Positions 35,745 to 63,140 of a DNA stretch of 64,000 nt are shown here, piece after piece. How positions within the stretch are numbered: position 1 is the first letter of the stretch; every line of letters begins with the position of its first letter. The stretch comes from Alligator mississippiensis (lineage: Eukaryota > Chordata > Crocodylia > Alligatoridae): NCBI RefSeq assembly GCF_030867095.1, contig NC_081835.1, positions 43,073,892 through 43,137,891 of the forward strand, read 5' to 3'. Below the pieces are notes generated by a model. The model made no database searches. It saw only the letters and a list, made by a program, of their open reading frames with translations, and was not told the origin of the DNA. The translations under genes were made by a program, and so were the position numbers.

Positions 35745-37189
35745 CTAAAGGGAGAGAGACACCCATGAATGTTATGCTGGGGAGGATGGGGGAAGATGCT
35801 TTACCACTAATACACCAAAACAGATTGTTAATCTGTGGGCCAGATCCAGGGAAAAGTGATGGTGGCAGCTGTTTTCTAGCACTTGTCCCTCTCCCCCACT
35901 CCTCCTCACCCCCACCCCACCCCACCCCACCTCTGACCCAAACTAGGTCAGTCTGGCCCACAGCCTTAAAAAGTCGCCAACTGCTGCACAGAAGGGCTGT
36001 AACCTCAACTTCTTGGTGTCCTTTATGGGCCTTCCTACACAGCCCTCTACAGGGGAAGAGCTGGTGGCAGAACAGGACAAAGCAATGGTCCAACTTCTCC
36101 AGATCACAGTTGGAGCCTCCTGCTATGTGGATCTGTCTGCAGTGTTGGGGTACAGTGCAATCCCCAAGTGCACCTGGTTTTATAAATCAGTGTCCAGCAA
36201 GCCCGTCTGCTAGAGCTACCCTCCCCATAGCATTCTGTGGGCTGACTTAGCCACAGAATCCCAGGCATTGGCCCCTTCTTGCCACCTACCTGCTATCATG
36301 CCCTCCCAGGCCCTCCTGAGCCTTCTGCATGGACTCAGGCATGTGGCAATTACCCCCAATGAGATGTGAAGGCAACAAGGGGTAGGGGTGTCCCTACTCT
36401 ACCAGCTGCCTTCAGAAAACCCCATGTCTGGGCTTGCTGCACTGAAACAGGACCATTGCCTGCTTGCCCTCAAACCCTAAATGCACTCCATAACACCTTT
36501 GGGCTTCCCACCAGAAATCACTAGGACAACCACTTGATGCTAAGGAGGTGATGGCTGGCTCAGATTCCACTGGCACTGCTCAAATCTGTGCCATGTGAAG
36601 CAAGAACACTACGCAAGCTACAGACAGAGGCTGCCCTTCTCTCTTGTACACAGCAGCCCCTCTGTTTCTCCTGTGCTCCTCTTCCTCAACCTCCTTCTGC
36701 CAACAAGATCTACCATAACCTGATGCTCATCCATCGTTGATGGGAGGGGACATCCTTGGCCCTGTTCCATGCAGCACAGCTGTGGCCCACTTAGCTCACC
36801 AGGACTACTTCAAAAGGAGGCTGTACATCTGATTGGACACCCTAAGGTGCAACTTGGCAGGAGGGGACTGGCAGGTCTCCAGATGACTGTCCTGGCCACT
36901 CATGTTGCCTTTACACTCCTGAAGACAAGGGGAAGGGATGCTGCCTCTCCATGAAGAAGGCAATGCAGTAGGACTACTAAGTCCTGGGCTATGAGGGGTG
37001 CTGGCATGCAGGATTTGCGCTCCACAGCCTTCCCACCTTTCAGGCACACCATGGCCACACACTCTTTTCTCCCCTCCTCTCGCACCCATGCCAGCTGGCC
37101 ACTAGGCACCTCCCCCCCGGACCCTTCCCATGGCATCCACAAATGCTAGTGCCAGCCTGTCCATCTCAGATCCCCTCTGTCAGCCTCAC
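35745..37189 (-). other. GNAI2 intron 8 (in the 3'UTR)
   Basis: 1445 bp between the donor AAG|GTGAGG (37190/37189) and the acceptor CCCTTTAG (35745). No repeat or exon was recognised inside. The composition is ordinary, with a (CCCCA)n-like patch near 35905-35930. Confidence 0.65.
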
Positions 37190-37223
37190 CTTCCCACATT
37201 ACTCAGCAGGTTTAGTTCCTAGA

Positions 37224-51757
<14,534 letters not shown>

Positions 51758-53484
51758 CTGCAAGCAAACACCCCATGTCACTATGGCACTGGAGCTCATA
51801 TACCTCTCTACTGGAAAGCTGTCCTAGTTCTTGGAGCAGAGGTCTCCAAGCAGCTGGCTTCGCTACTGACTGGCTGAAGGACCTCTGACAGGCTTTATCA
51901 CTGCTCTGTGTGTTAGTTTTCCCCACAAAGAACATCAACCTCGCAGAACCAAGAGCTCAGTTAACCAGCTGCAGGCTGCCCTAAGAGGCTCAAAGGCACT
52001 AGCAAAGTAAATCATTCTTGCTGTAAGTCTCGTGTAAAGTAGCTCATATGACTTAAACACTCCTTCCTCGTCTCCAAAGCATTAGTGGAGCTGCCCAAAT
52101 GGCAATGGACTGGCTGACAAACTTTGGGGCTGGGTGCAGTTAGGCTCCCTCAGCTCAGAACAGAAACAAGCTTTTTACCTTCACTCCTAGACTTGGACAT
52201 GAGACATACAGCTGCAACCAGGTCCTCCCCAAACTACAGCTTATAAGCAAATCCACAGTCATTCAGCAGCTTGGATGACTCTAATCATGGTTTGTGTCAG
52301 GACACTACCTGATTGGTACTCAGTAATTCAAGCAGGTAACTGTGCTTTGTTGCCTTAGCCATTCAGGCAAACTCACAATGCAGTTTAAGTGTAATTAGTG
52401 CCTGTATCTGTGCAACTAGGCTACCTGATGTTCCCTGCCATATGCATTTTTGCTGCATGCACGAACCCTCTGGGCATTTAAAGGTACGATGGGAGACCTG
52501 CCACATTCTCCCAGAATGCACTTGTACAGCTAGGACTGGGTGTCACTGGAGCACAAACATGGGGAATAAACTGTTGCACAGACACAGCTCAATTGTGCTG
52601 TACTGGGTCATATGGCTGTCCCCTCCCACAAGTAACTGCAAAATCAGAGTTGGCCTGAAATGAGTTAGAAGCAGAAGTGATTTTCTCAGGGGAATATTCA
52701 CAGGTTTCTATCTATTTTAGCATGTGTTAGCTGGTCAAGGCAAACTAAGGCAGCCTCCTCCCCTCACAACCCCTGGATCTCTCTCAGCTGTCCAACAGGT
52801 GTTAAAACTACAGGTTGCCTTGCCCACATTAGGTTCTAACATGCAGTTGCTGACATGCAGATAGAAATGTATCCTTCCCCTATGGTACATCTTCATAAGA
52901 AGACAGACATGTTTTTACCCCAAGTTAGTCAACGTAAGGTAAAAGTCTAATTAAGACAGAGAAGGTTGCCAAAATGAAAACTACCAATGATTCAGTTTGA
53001 GGTGGGACGTTACAACATGCTTCCTTTATTTCTGCAAAGTGTAAGCCACTCCTTTTCCCTTAAAGAGGAAAGCACCCTTTTTTCCAAGGAGGTATTACTT
53101 CAGCTCTTATAAGAGCGTGGAATATGTTCTGACCCCAGAAACAAAGGACAGATCTCTAGGAAGACATTGTCAAGAAGAGCTTGGAAGAAAAAGCTGTTCC
53201 CTCTGCCCATTTGTCAGGGGGAACTTCAGCAGCCTTGTACACATCTGGACTGCTGCACAGATAGCTTGATGGAAATACTTAGCTTTGGAGCAGATTATAC
53301 TCATCATATGTATCACCACTGGGCTAAATAGGATTAAAGCACAGTATTATGGCAAAATATGCAGGTGGTCCCAGGGAGGAGTACCTGACTGGTTTAATGC
53401 ATGTGCTCTGTGTTAACCTGGTGAGCATGGTACTTAGCAACCCATCCCTTGGCTGTCAGAATGTGCAGAGCAAGAGTCAGGGGC

Positions 53485-53640
53485 TGTTATTCCCTGCTCT
53501 GCTGCTGAACTGATGCATGGCACTGAGCCAATCAACTTCAGCTTTCTGTGCCTCAGTTTCCCCACTTGTAAAATGGGAATGATCAGCACCTGCCACAGCT
53601 TTGGCAGGTAATGTGTAGACAGCGCTCTGAATAACAGCAC
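53485..53640 (+). repeat. MIR-like CORE-SINE
   Basis: Contains 'tgtgcctcagtttccccact' and 'tgtaaaatgggaatgatcag', followed by 'gcgctctgaataac'. This is the well-known MIR 3' half. It is an old SINE shared across amniotes. Confidence 0.75.
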
Positions 53641-53762
53641 TGTATCATGAGCTCACAATAGCATTCTAGCTTCTTGGGGGTGCAGCAGGACCTTCCTGCT
53701 GCTCAAATCTAAGCTCTGGTGTCAAATTTGGCATGTTCAACTATCTCCACACAGAACTGCAT

Positions 53763-53877
53763 GCAGATGCCTAAAGGGGTAACAAAAACCAGTTTAGTGA
53801 AACTGGTTCTAATGAATTGATATTGGTTCCACTACAGTCAGTAAACGACAAACTGACCTGATTTAACTGCATCTGCA
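53763..53877. mobile_element. Possible short MITE
   Basis: The terminal words GCAGATGC and GCATCTGC are inverted, enclosing 'ccagtttagtgaaactggtt', itself a palindrome. It is about 115 bp, with no clear target duplication. Confidence 0.4.
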
Positions 53878-54728
53878 CAAGAAGGGTTGCCATGATGTAG
53901 GTAAATTGGTGAACAGCTGCACACACACAACAAATAAATTGTGCCAGGCCAGATTCAGCTGTGATCAGATGGATTTAAGCTTGTCTTCTGAGATGGACAA
54001 ACTGCAACCCTATCAGACCTCTAGCCACCCACAGAGCTGTGCAGGAGAAACATGCTGGAGAAGAAATTTCTGATACTGAAAACAAATGAAAACCCAACTG
54101 TTTCAGGCCTTTTTTCATACATCATTAAAACATCAAAGATGGCTGAAATCCAAATGCATCCCCCATGCCAATTGTGAGACACTGTGAGCAATTTCACTAG
54201 ACAAGGATTCCCTGCTCTCATGGCCATTATTGGAGGAAAAGGAGCAAGTGTGGCTGTCACTGGGAAAAATCAGGGTTTATTATATGCAAAATATTTTCTG
54301 TGTTACTGTTAACTCTATTAGAGACAAAAAAAGTGCTTCCGCAGGTTAAGCAAATGCAGAAAAAGGGAGAACCAGTCCCTTCTGATCTCCCAGAAGCAGA
54401 AACAAATCAGGGCAGTTTATACATTGACTTAGTTCTGTCCAAACCATTTCTTTCCACATCCAAGTAGCATATGCCAGCACGACCCAGTAGGTGAGCTGGC
54501 CTGGGAAGAGAACAGCACAAGGCTATGCTGAACTGTCCCAATTTGGACATGGCCCATAGAGACCATGACTCCTAGCATGTAGCACCCTTCTTTGTTTCAA
54601 ATAGAGGTCTGGAAGTCTTATGGGTTTCTACAGCATTGAGTCTCAAGGCAACTGGGTATTGAGGATCCTGGTGGAGTCTTCTATTCTGGCTATGGTGACA
54701 GAAGCTGCTCAACACAGGTCAACTAGAT

Positions 54729-57332
54729 CAGGGGTGCTCAGCCTCCAGCCCATGGGCCAAATGCATTTTGTGGAACCTTGGAATCCAGCCTGCGGGACCC
54801 CCATGGGTCAGGAAATGGGGGTGGGGGGAGCATAGATTCATATTCATAGATTCATAGATGTTAGAGCCGGAAGGGACCTCAATAGATCATCGAGTCCGAC
54901 CCCCTGCATAGGCAGGAAAGAGTGCTGGGTCTAGATGACCCCAGCTAGATGCTTATCTAACCTCCTCTTGAAGACCCCCAGGGTAGGGGAGAGCACCACC
55001 TCCCTTGGGAGCCCGTTCCAGACCCTGGACACTCAAACTGTGAAGAAGTGTTTCCTAATGTCCAATCTAAATCTGCTCTCTGCTAGCCTGTGGCCATTAT
55101 TTCTTGTAACCCCCGGGGCCACCTTGGTGAATAAATACTCACCAATTCCCTTCTGTGCCCCCATGATGAACTTATAGGCAGCCACAAGGTCGCCTCTCAA
55201 CCTTCTCTTGCGGAGGCTGAAAAGGTCCAGTTTCTCTAGTCTCTCCTTGTAGGGCTTGGTCTGCAGGCCCTTAACCATACGAGTGGCCCTTCTCTGGACC
55301 CTCTCCAGGTTATCCGCATCCCTCTTGAATTGCAGCGCCCAGAACTGCATGCAGTACTCCAACTGCGGTCTGACCAGCGCCCTATAGAGGGGAAGTATCG
55401 CCTCCTTGGACCTATTCGTCATGCTTCTGCTGATGCACGATAAAGTGCCATTGGCTTTTCTGACGGCTTCGTCACACTGCCGATTCATGTTCATCTTGGA
55501 ATCCACTAGGACTCCAAGATCCCTTTCCACTTCTGTGCCACCCAGCAGGTCATTCCCTAGGCTGTAGGTGTGCTGGACATTTTTCCTCCCTAGGTGCAGC
55601 ACTTTGCATTTCTCCTTGTTGAACTGCATTCTGTTGTTTTCTGCCTATATGTCCAACCTGTCCAGGTCTGCTTGCAGCTGTTCCCTGCCCTCCGGCGTGT
55701 TCACTTCTCCCCATAGCTTTGTGTCATCTGCAAACTTGGACAGAGTACATTTCACTCCCTCGTCCAAGTCACTGATGAAGACATTAAAGAGTATTGGTCC
55801 AAGGACCGAGCCCTGCGGGACCCCGCTGCCCACACCCTTCCAGGTCGAAACCGACCCATCCACCACGACTCTCTGGGTGCAACCCTCTAGCCAATTCGCC
55901 ACCCACCGGACTGTGTAGTCATCCAAGTCACAGCCTCTTAACTTGTTCACCAGTATGGGGTGGGATACCGTATCGAAGGCCTTCCTGAAGTCTAAGTATA
56001 CGACATCCACCCCTCCTCCTGTGTCCAGGCATTTCGTAACCTGGTCATAAAAAGAGACTAGATTGGTCAGGCACGATCTGCCCGCCACAAACCCGTGCTG
56101 GTTTCCCCTTAGCATAATTCGTCCTGCCGGGCTCTCGCATACGTGAGCCTTGATAATTTTTTCAAAGACTTTGCCAAGGATGGAGGTGAGAGTGACTGGC
56201 CTATAGTTGCCCGGGTCCTCCTTCCTCCCCTTTTTGAAAATGGGGACCACATTGGCCCTTTTCCAGTCCTCCGGGACTTGGCCCGTGCGCCACGAGCGTT
56301 CAAATATTCCCGCCAGTGGCTCTGCAATGACATCAGCCAGTGCCTTCAGCACCCTCAGATGGAGCTCATCTGGGCCTGCCGACTTAAAGGCATCCAGTTC
56401 TTCCAAGTGACTGTGCACCACCTCAGGGTCTACGCATGGAAGTCTGGCGCCTTGCTGCTGCCTCTCTACAACCCCAGTGAGAGACTTGTCGTGCCCTTCG
56501 CTTAGGAACACTGAGGCAAAGAACTCGTTGAGGAGTTCAGCCTTGTCCCCCCTGTCCGTCACCAATTGTTTCTGCCCATTTAGCAGGGGTCCTATTCCTC
56601 CCTGGGCCTTCCTTTTACTCCCTGTATATCTAAAAAACAATTTCTTGTTGTCCTTTACTTGGGATGCCATCCTCAGCTCCACAATAGCTTTGGCCCGTCT
56701 AAATGCCTCCCTACAAGCACGAGCAGAGGAGGTATATTCGTCTTTGGTGATCTCTCCTTGTTTCCACTTTTTATGTGCTCCCCTTTTGGCCCTTAGGCTG
56801 CTCTGGATTTCTGCAGTCAGCCAGGGAAGCCTCCTGGCCCTCTTTCACCTCTTTTACCACCACCCCTTCCCACTGTCAACATCCCAAGCCCCATAGGGAA
56901 TTTAAGCCAAGCCACAAACCTCCCCCTACACAGCCAGATCGGGTCTAGGCCACACCCCCTTTCCTCCACATCGCCAGATCGGGGTGGGCTGTGCCCCATT
57001 CTCACAGCAGTACTGGGCCATTCCCTCTCCTCCGGGTGGCTGGTTCAGGGGCAGTCCATGCTCACTTCTCCCATCCCCCTTCCCCTGCCCTCTGTGGGGC
57101 CAGTCCATGCCCCCTTCCCTCTGCTCAGCCAGGTTGGGGCCAGGGTGCACCCCCCTCCCTCTGCAGTGTTGGATCAAGACTGGCTGCCCACCCTCCCGCT
57201 CTGTGCAGCACCATGGGATCCCACTACACCCAACACAGGCACCAGATTGGGTCCACCTGCCAGATCTGGCCCACAGAGCGACCAAGCACTGCCCATCCAG
57301 CCCATCAGACAAAAAAGGTTGAGCACCTTTAG
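54729..57332. mobile_element. hAT-like element split by a CR1
   Basis: The left part (54729-54835) starts CAGGGGTGCTCAGCCTCCAG. The right part (56845-57332) ends with the inverted partner AAGGTTGAGCACC and contains 'tccacctgccagatctggcc', the usual family motif. The CR1 at 54836-56843 lies between, so the CR1 is younger than this element. The right part is built of loosely repeated 'ccagatcggg...caggttggggc' units. A target duplication is not evident. Confidence 0.65.
54836..56843 (-). mobile_element. CR1 LINE, well preserved RT, antisense
   Basis: About 2 kb, 5'-truncated, 3' tail repeat 'attcatagattcatagat' at 54836-54860. In - frame from about 56840 it reads [35 protein letters not shown], then the RT core ([46 protein letters not shown]). 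After one TAG at the start of the post-RT segment come NRMQFNKEKCKVLHLGR and LTR-like RNNGHRLAESRFRLDI. The F-A-D-D catalytic motif is intact. Only that stop separates two long frames (345 and 198 codons), so this is a comparatively young copy. Confidence 0.95.
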
Positions 57333-58224
57333 GATGAGCCTAATATCTGGTAGTCATCTCTAGAGTCAAGACCCCCAACTGAGAACACTTCATCTATGGC
57401 TTTTGCCCACTTTGTGGATACATTTTTCCCATGGTTTACAACAGGGTAAGTAGTTCTGCTCTGACACCTGCACATGGATCTGCCCCTCTTATGCAAATTG
57501 CTGGAAGGCATCCAGCTTCTAGCAACCTACCCACCCAGGACTCAGATGCTCAAAGTCTAGGCACAAGCACTACTTTCTGCCCTTGCCTGAGGTGGCCAAG
57601 TACACTGTAGCCGATTCTACCTCATGCTACAAATCAAGAGGATTTGAGATGTCCTAGTCAACAACTAGCACCTCTGGACACAAAAACCCTTCCCTACTCA
57701 TATCATTTTACTCCTTCTGTAGCAGGCTCTAGGCTGAGTCTGAGTCTCTTTCATGACACATGAATAATTTTCTCCATGCTCACCCAGCATCAATGGCAAT
57801 AAAGAACAAGGCTGACAAGTGCTCACAGATCTGCATTCCAATATCACTCCTACACTGGCCTTTATTAAAATTCTCTGGACACAGATTTGTTTTCTTTACA
57901 TGGCAATTTATCAACCCTTTATGTGCCTCATCTCATCATTTCAGTTGCCCAAGATAAATGGGCTGGAACATTATCTAGTTTCTCCACAGTTCCTCAGAAT
58001 GCATTTCCTAGAGCAATATTAATAAAGTATTTGTACACTCTCTCTCTGGACCTGCTTACAACTGCCTGCACCAAGGGGGATCAGACTTTCTTTCTCCAAA
58101 GCCTTGTATTTACTGTGGGAAAGGGAAAGGAATTTTATCACATAGTAATGCCTTAGCAAGCGAATTCTCATACATGTTAATTAAGAGAATTTCTGGAAAT
58201 TCTCCAAAAGGGCAGGGACAGCTG

Positions 58225-58590
58225 ACATCCATGTCAGGATCACTGAAGTGCAACTACAATGGCCTGGCAACATGTTGAGGATGTTGGATGGTCACGTACC
58301 AAAGCTTCTCTACTGGGAGTTGGCCTCTGGCAAACAAAACAGCAGCAGACTTCACAAATGCATGAGGGACTTCCCAAAGGCTCATACAAGGCCTGCAACA
58401 TTGATTCCCATAACATTAAGCATGGGACAGGACAACCTGGCATTGGATAACCTTTTCAGGTGTAATCCTTCTTGAGAGCCAGCACTTCCAAGATCATGAG
58501 CTGAGGCACCTGAAACATCCTGTTTGATGGAATGAAAGACTGTTCTCTGAAGATGGAGACAGGACAAAAGGAGATGGCTGGGGTACACAA
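58225..58590 (+). mobile_element. LINE-like tail (endonuclease-RT C-terminus)
   Basis: The + frame QWPGNMLRMLDGHVPKLLYW, then ELASGKQNSSRLHKCMRDF resembles the C-terminal tail of some non-LTR polyproteins ('RWxGHVxRMxDxRIPKxLxYGEL..GKR'). It is followed by a 3' segment (58448-58583) that recurs at 60306-60431. Class is uncertain (RTE-like or another LINE), and the copy is decayed. Confidence 0.55.
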
Positions 58591-59249
58591 GGTGGGAAAC
58601 ACAAGGCTTATCCCAACTTACTAACACATATAAAAACTCTTATCTGCTTCATTCACACTAGGATGTTATGATTTATCCAATATCACATGATTTTCTCCAA
58701 GCATGAACTTGCTCAGCACACATGCACTTCACCTCCCAGGTCCTACCCAAGAACCTGGGCATGGCTAGGTGAAGGAACTCTGGCCCTAGCAGTGAGCACA
58801 GAAGCTAGAAATGAAGTTGCTCTTTCCTACAGATCATCTCCCCAGGAGTATTTATGGTCATGGTCACTTTAGTAACAAAGGTTGGGACATAAGCACAATG
58901 CAGAATACAGCAAGATGGCACATGTGCCACTGAGAACACCTTTTGGCAATTAAGTTTCATTGTGCTTAGACATGACCAGGAAGAAGCCCCGCTTGGTTCT
59001 CCAATGCAAGGTAAACTGGCAAGGAAGGACCAGCTTTCCTGAAAAGTTAACAAATTCAATAAGGAACAAACCAGAAATGAATCAGGATTCCTACACTGCC
59101 TGTCTTCTCAGAGTTCCTCAGGAAAACTGAGTTGCCCTTGAACAGCACAGACCCACGGATGACATGAGCCTGTGAAAGGACTAAGTCTCTCTGACTTCAG
59201 CAGATTTTGAGCTAGACTGTTTTAGAGCAGTGAACTGTTTATGTGCGCA

Positions 59250-59306
59250 GGCAGATGGGATTAGATGATGTTCAAGGTCCCTTCCGTTCCTGTGGTTCCA
59301 TGATTC
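59250..59306 (+). repeat. CR1 LINE 3' terminus
   Basis: Contains 'gggattagatgatgttcaag' and 'gtcccttccgttcctg' plus a degraded tail. A short 5'-truncated piece. Confidence 0.7.
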
Positions 59307-60188
59307 AAATCCATGGCATTTCTGGGGCTTGCAGTTTGTGATATCTAAAAAGCAATAATGTAGAGATCCCTTAAACATGGCTATCCACTGGGTTTTAGTC
59401 CTGGGTCACAAGATATTTCCACCCTTTATACTCCGATTAGAGCCAACTGGATCCACCAACCAACAGGATCCACCAACCAACAGGATGCAGCAGGAATTAA
59501 ATCACAGTTTGGATACCACACCTTAACATGACTCAGGGAAGACCCTGCAGAAGAATGCATTGCTATGCGATACTCAGTTATGTGACATCTCAAAAGCAAA
59601 TATCACCAACACTTTGGTAATAAAAAACAGGCAAGGGAGTTTTTTCTCTGGAAGAGCTTCCTTTCCTCCACCAACTACAGGGCACCCTCTTCCTTGCAGA
59701 CCTCCCTGTACATGTAACCTAATGAGCTGGTGCAGTTCACTGCCACCAGATTAAACACAAAAACAGTCTCACTAGCCTAGGCCAAGTCTCCACTCTGCTT
59801 CCCAGGGCTCATTGTTACTGAAGTATGCTATCAATGCAGGATATGAAACTTGTTTTGACCTCATCATTTGGTGTGACCCTGCGCGAGGACTTGTAAACTG
59901 GAAAGGGGCTTAGGCCAGCATGTGATTTTAGTTTAGGGAGGAAAAAATGGAAATGTAAATCTTTTGACACTTTTTACACTGCTCCCCCGAGTGGCATCAC
60001 ACTGGAGATGCAGAGAGTCTAGAGTAGCGAGAAAAGAATTCTTTGGGGGATAATCTAGTTTTTAGAAGACAGGACATCCCTGGAATCTGATCACAGAAGC
60101 TGAACCAGGGACTTTGTTTTTCTCCTGAACATCTGCATTTAAAAAGCAGATAAAGGAAAAGACCAAAATTAGCTTTCATATTCTAAGG

Positions 60189-60290
60189 CAGGGGTGGGCA
60201 AAATACAGCCTGCGGGCCGGATCTGGCCAGCGAGGCCATTCTATCTGGCCTGTGGGATGCCTAAAAAATTTAGAAAATTAATATTTATCT
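60189..60290. mobile_element. hAT-like element fragment
   Basis: Starts CAGGGGTGGGCAAAATACAG after TTCTAAGG (a possible target-site half) and contains 'cctgcgggccggatctggcc'. This is the common CAGGGGTGGGCAA hAT terminus. The right end is missing. Confidence 0.7.
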
Positions 60291-60305
60291 GTCTTTGGTT
60301 CCTGT

Positions 60306-60431
60306 TAGATAACTTGTTCAGGTACAACTCTTCTTGAGAGCCAGCACATCCAGGATCATGAGCTGAGGCCCTTGAAACATCCTGTTTGATGGAATGACGA
60401 TGGAGACAGGACAAAAGGAGATGGCTGGGTT
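60306..60431 (+). repeat. Second copy of the 58448-58583 repeat
   Basis: Shares 'cttcttgagagccagcac', 'catcctgtttgatggaatga' and 'gacaggacaaaaggagatgg' with 58448-58583, and lacks a 12-bp stretch. Both are followed by different DNA, consistent with 3' ends of one LINE family. Confidence 0.85.
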
Positions 60432-60446
60432 TGTTCAATGTCACCT

Positions 60447-60460
60447 CCCCCCCCCCCCCC

Positions 60461-60493
<33 letters not shown>

Positions 60494-60496
60494 CCC
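60447..60496. repeat. C14, (AC)14, C6 compound microsatellite
   Basis: A C-run (60447-60460), an AC array (60462-60490) and a C6 run in direct succession. Confidence 0.97.
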
Positions 60497-60864
60497 TAGG
60501 GGCAGCTCTGCTCAAGAGATCCTGGATAGAGGGCTATGCCTCCTACTACAAAGGAAGGCAAAAAAACCTCACAGTTTATACCATTATGACCTTTGAGAAA
60601 ATTCCTTTCTGACCCCAGGCATGGTGATCAGTCTGACCCTGAGCAGAGAAGGAAGATCCTCTAGCCAGGAACCTCTGTTGCTCCCAGCAGGAGCACTGGC
60701 ACACCCCAGTTGAAGTTCTCAGCCTTGGCTGTAGCCAATACCCAATGCCTCTGGGGAAAGCTTACAAAACACCCTGACATGTAGGAGAAAGGGGGTGGGG
60801 GGCTGGGAGGGAAACAACCAGCAAAAGTCTAGAAGCATGGGAAATACTCACAGTAGAACACAGG

Positions 60865-63140
60865 CATAGTTACACCTAGATCATACTCAACCAGTGACTG
60901 CCCAACCTCTTCTTGAGCACCTCCACCAGTGATTGAGAGTCCACAACTTCCTTAGGCAGTCTACTCTAATGCCTCACTACTCTATCAGTGAAGAAATGTT
61001 TTCCTGATATCCAAATCTAAAAACTTACTTTGCTGCAACTGGTAAGCCACTGGTCCACATGTTCCTCTCCGCAGCAAGAGGGAAAAGGTGCTTTCCCTCT
61101 TCTTTATGGCAGCCCTTTAATTATTTGAAGTCTGCTATCATGTATCCTTTTAAGTACCTTTTCTGCAAGCTGAACATGACTAGCTCCTTAAGCCTCTCCT
61201 CATATGACTTGCTTTCCAAGCCCTTTATCATCTTTGTTGTCCACCTCTAGACCCTCTAACTTTTCCACATGCTTTTAAAATGTGGAGCCCAGAACTTCAC
61301 ACAGTACTCCAGCACTGAGTACAGAGGCACTATCACCTCTCATGTCTTGCACTTAAGGCTTCTATGGATGGATCCCAAAACCACATTTGCCTTTTGTGCA
61401 ACTATGTCACGGGGCAGACTCATAATGAGTCTGTGATCTACCAAGACTCCCAAACCCTTTTCCATAGTGCTGCCATCCAACCAGTGTCACCCATTTTATA
61501 TTTGTGTTTTTGATTATTCCTCCTGAGGCACAGCACCTTGCATGTGTCCATATTGAACTTCATCCTGTTTGCTCTAGCCCAACTTTCCAATCTGTTGAGA
61601 TCCTTCCACATTGCATGGACATCCTTTAACATATTCACAATCCTTCTCGGTTTCATGACATCTGTAAACTTGCTCAAGAAACTCTCTATGCCAGCACCCA
61701 AACCATTAACAAACACGTTGAACAGCACTGGACCCAGGTCAGACCACTGTGGGACTCCACTCAAAACCTCCTACATTCTGACATGGACTTGTTAATCATT
61801 ACCCTTTGCTTGTGGCTACTGAGCCTGTTATGTACCCACCTTGTAGTAAATGTATCTAGCCTGCATTTCTTCCCATTGTTTATGAGAAGGTCACCCCAGA
61901 CCTTGTCAAAAGCCTTGCTGAAGTCCAGATACACTATATCTACATCCACCCAAGCAGTTACTTTGTCAAAAAGGAGACCAGTTCTGTTTGACACTTCATT
62001 TTTCACAAATCCAGGCTGGCTGCTTCTGATCAACCTGTCCTCCTCCAGGTGCTTGCAAATGGCCTTCCTTAGAATAAGCTCCAGTAACTACCCAGGTAGT
62101 TAAGTGAGGCTAACTGGTCTGTAATTCCCCAAGTATTCCTTTTCTTTTCTTGTTTTTAAAGAGGGGCACTACATTGGCCCTTTGCCTGTCTTCTGGTACC
62201 TGACCCATCTCCCATGACTTCATGAATATCACTGCTAAAGGCTCCAAGATCTCCTTTGCCAGTTCCTTCAGTACCCTGAGATGAAGTTCATCCAGCCCCA
62301 ATGACTTGAATTCTTTCAGATCCAACAAAAGCTCTCTGACCATCTCTCAATTTGCCCCCTTTCCTATCGAGATAATCCTTGTTAGGCATCTGGCTGCAGC
62401 TTATTTATTTATAAAGACTGAGGCAAAGTAACTGTTGAGCAGATCTGCCTTTTCTGCTTCTTTGGTTAAGAGTTCCCCCAGCTTGTTAAAAGAGGACCCA
62501 CAGTTTCCTTGGTCCTTCTTTTCTGGCCAACATCCTTATAGAACATTTTCTTGTTGTCTAACTTCCTCTGCCAAGCGCAGCTTGTTCTTTATCTTTGCCT
62601 TCCTGATCTTGTCTCTGCAGGGTTTTGCTATTTCCTGGTAAGATTCCTTGGTGACCTGGCTATTCTTTCATTGCCTGTATGCTTTCCTTTTGCATTTGAG
62701 ACATTTTAGAAGCTCCTTGTGCAACCACGTTGCCTTTCTTTTTGTGTGTTCATCATGTTGGGACAGTTTCTAGTTGGGCTTCCAGTCCCATGCACTTTAG
62801 AAGCTCCCAGCCCTACTGGACACCTTTATCCCTCAATCTATCCTCCTATCACACCATGCCTATTAACTCCTTGAGTCAGATTAAATCCCTTTTTGAAATC
62901 TAGCATCCTAATTTTGCTGACCTCATGCTTTCCCTGTCTCAGGAATTCTATCATATTGTGATCACTTCCTCTAACGTTACCCATCACTTTCACAACTTCC
63001 ACCAATTCTTCCCTGTTGGTCAGGACAAAATCCAAAACAGCTGATCCCCTAATTGTATCCTCCACTCTCTGGAATGAAAAGTTGTTCTCAATACAAAGCA
63101 AATTCAAAGGTCCATCAAAACAAATTATTTTTACAATTTG
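60865..63140 (-). mobile_element. Long degraded CR1 LINE, antisense
   Basis: The - strand begins with the end of the endonuclease domain (DFVLTNREELVEVVKVMG, GSDHNMIEF) near 63160-62850. It continues with [20 protein letters not shown], the RT core (FVKNEVSNRTGLLFDKV, DIVYLDFSKAFDKVW, GPVLFNVFVNGLGAGI) and the post-RT part (NRMKFNMDTCKVLCL) to a 3' end near 60865. The catalytic FADD has become FTDV and there are several frame breaks. It is older than the copy at 54836. Confidence 0.88.

Noticed and set aside
55033-56682. Long - strand reverse transcriptase frames as a host gene
   Set aside because: The motifs and the 3' tail repeat show a CR1 LINE, not a host gene.
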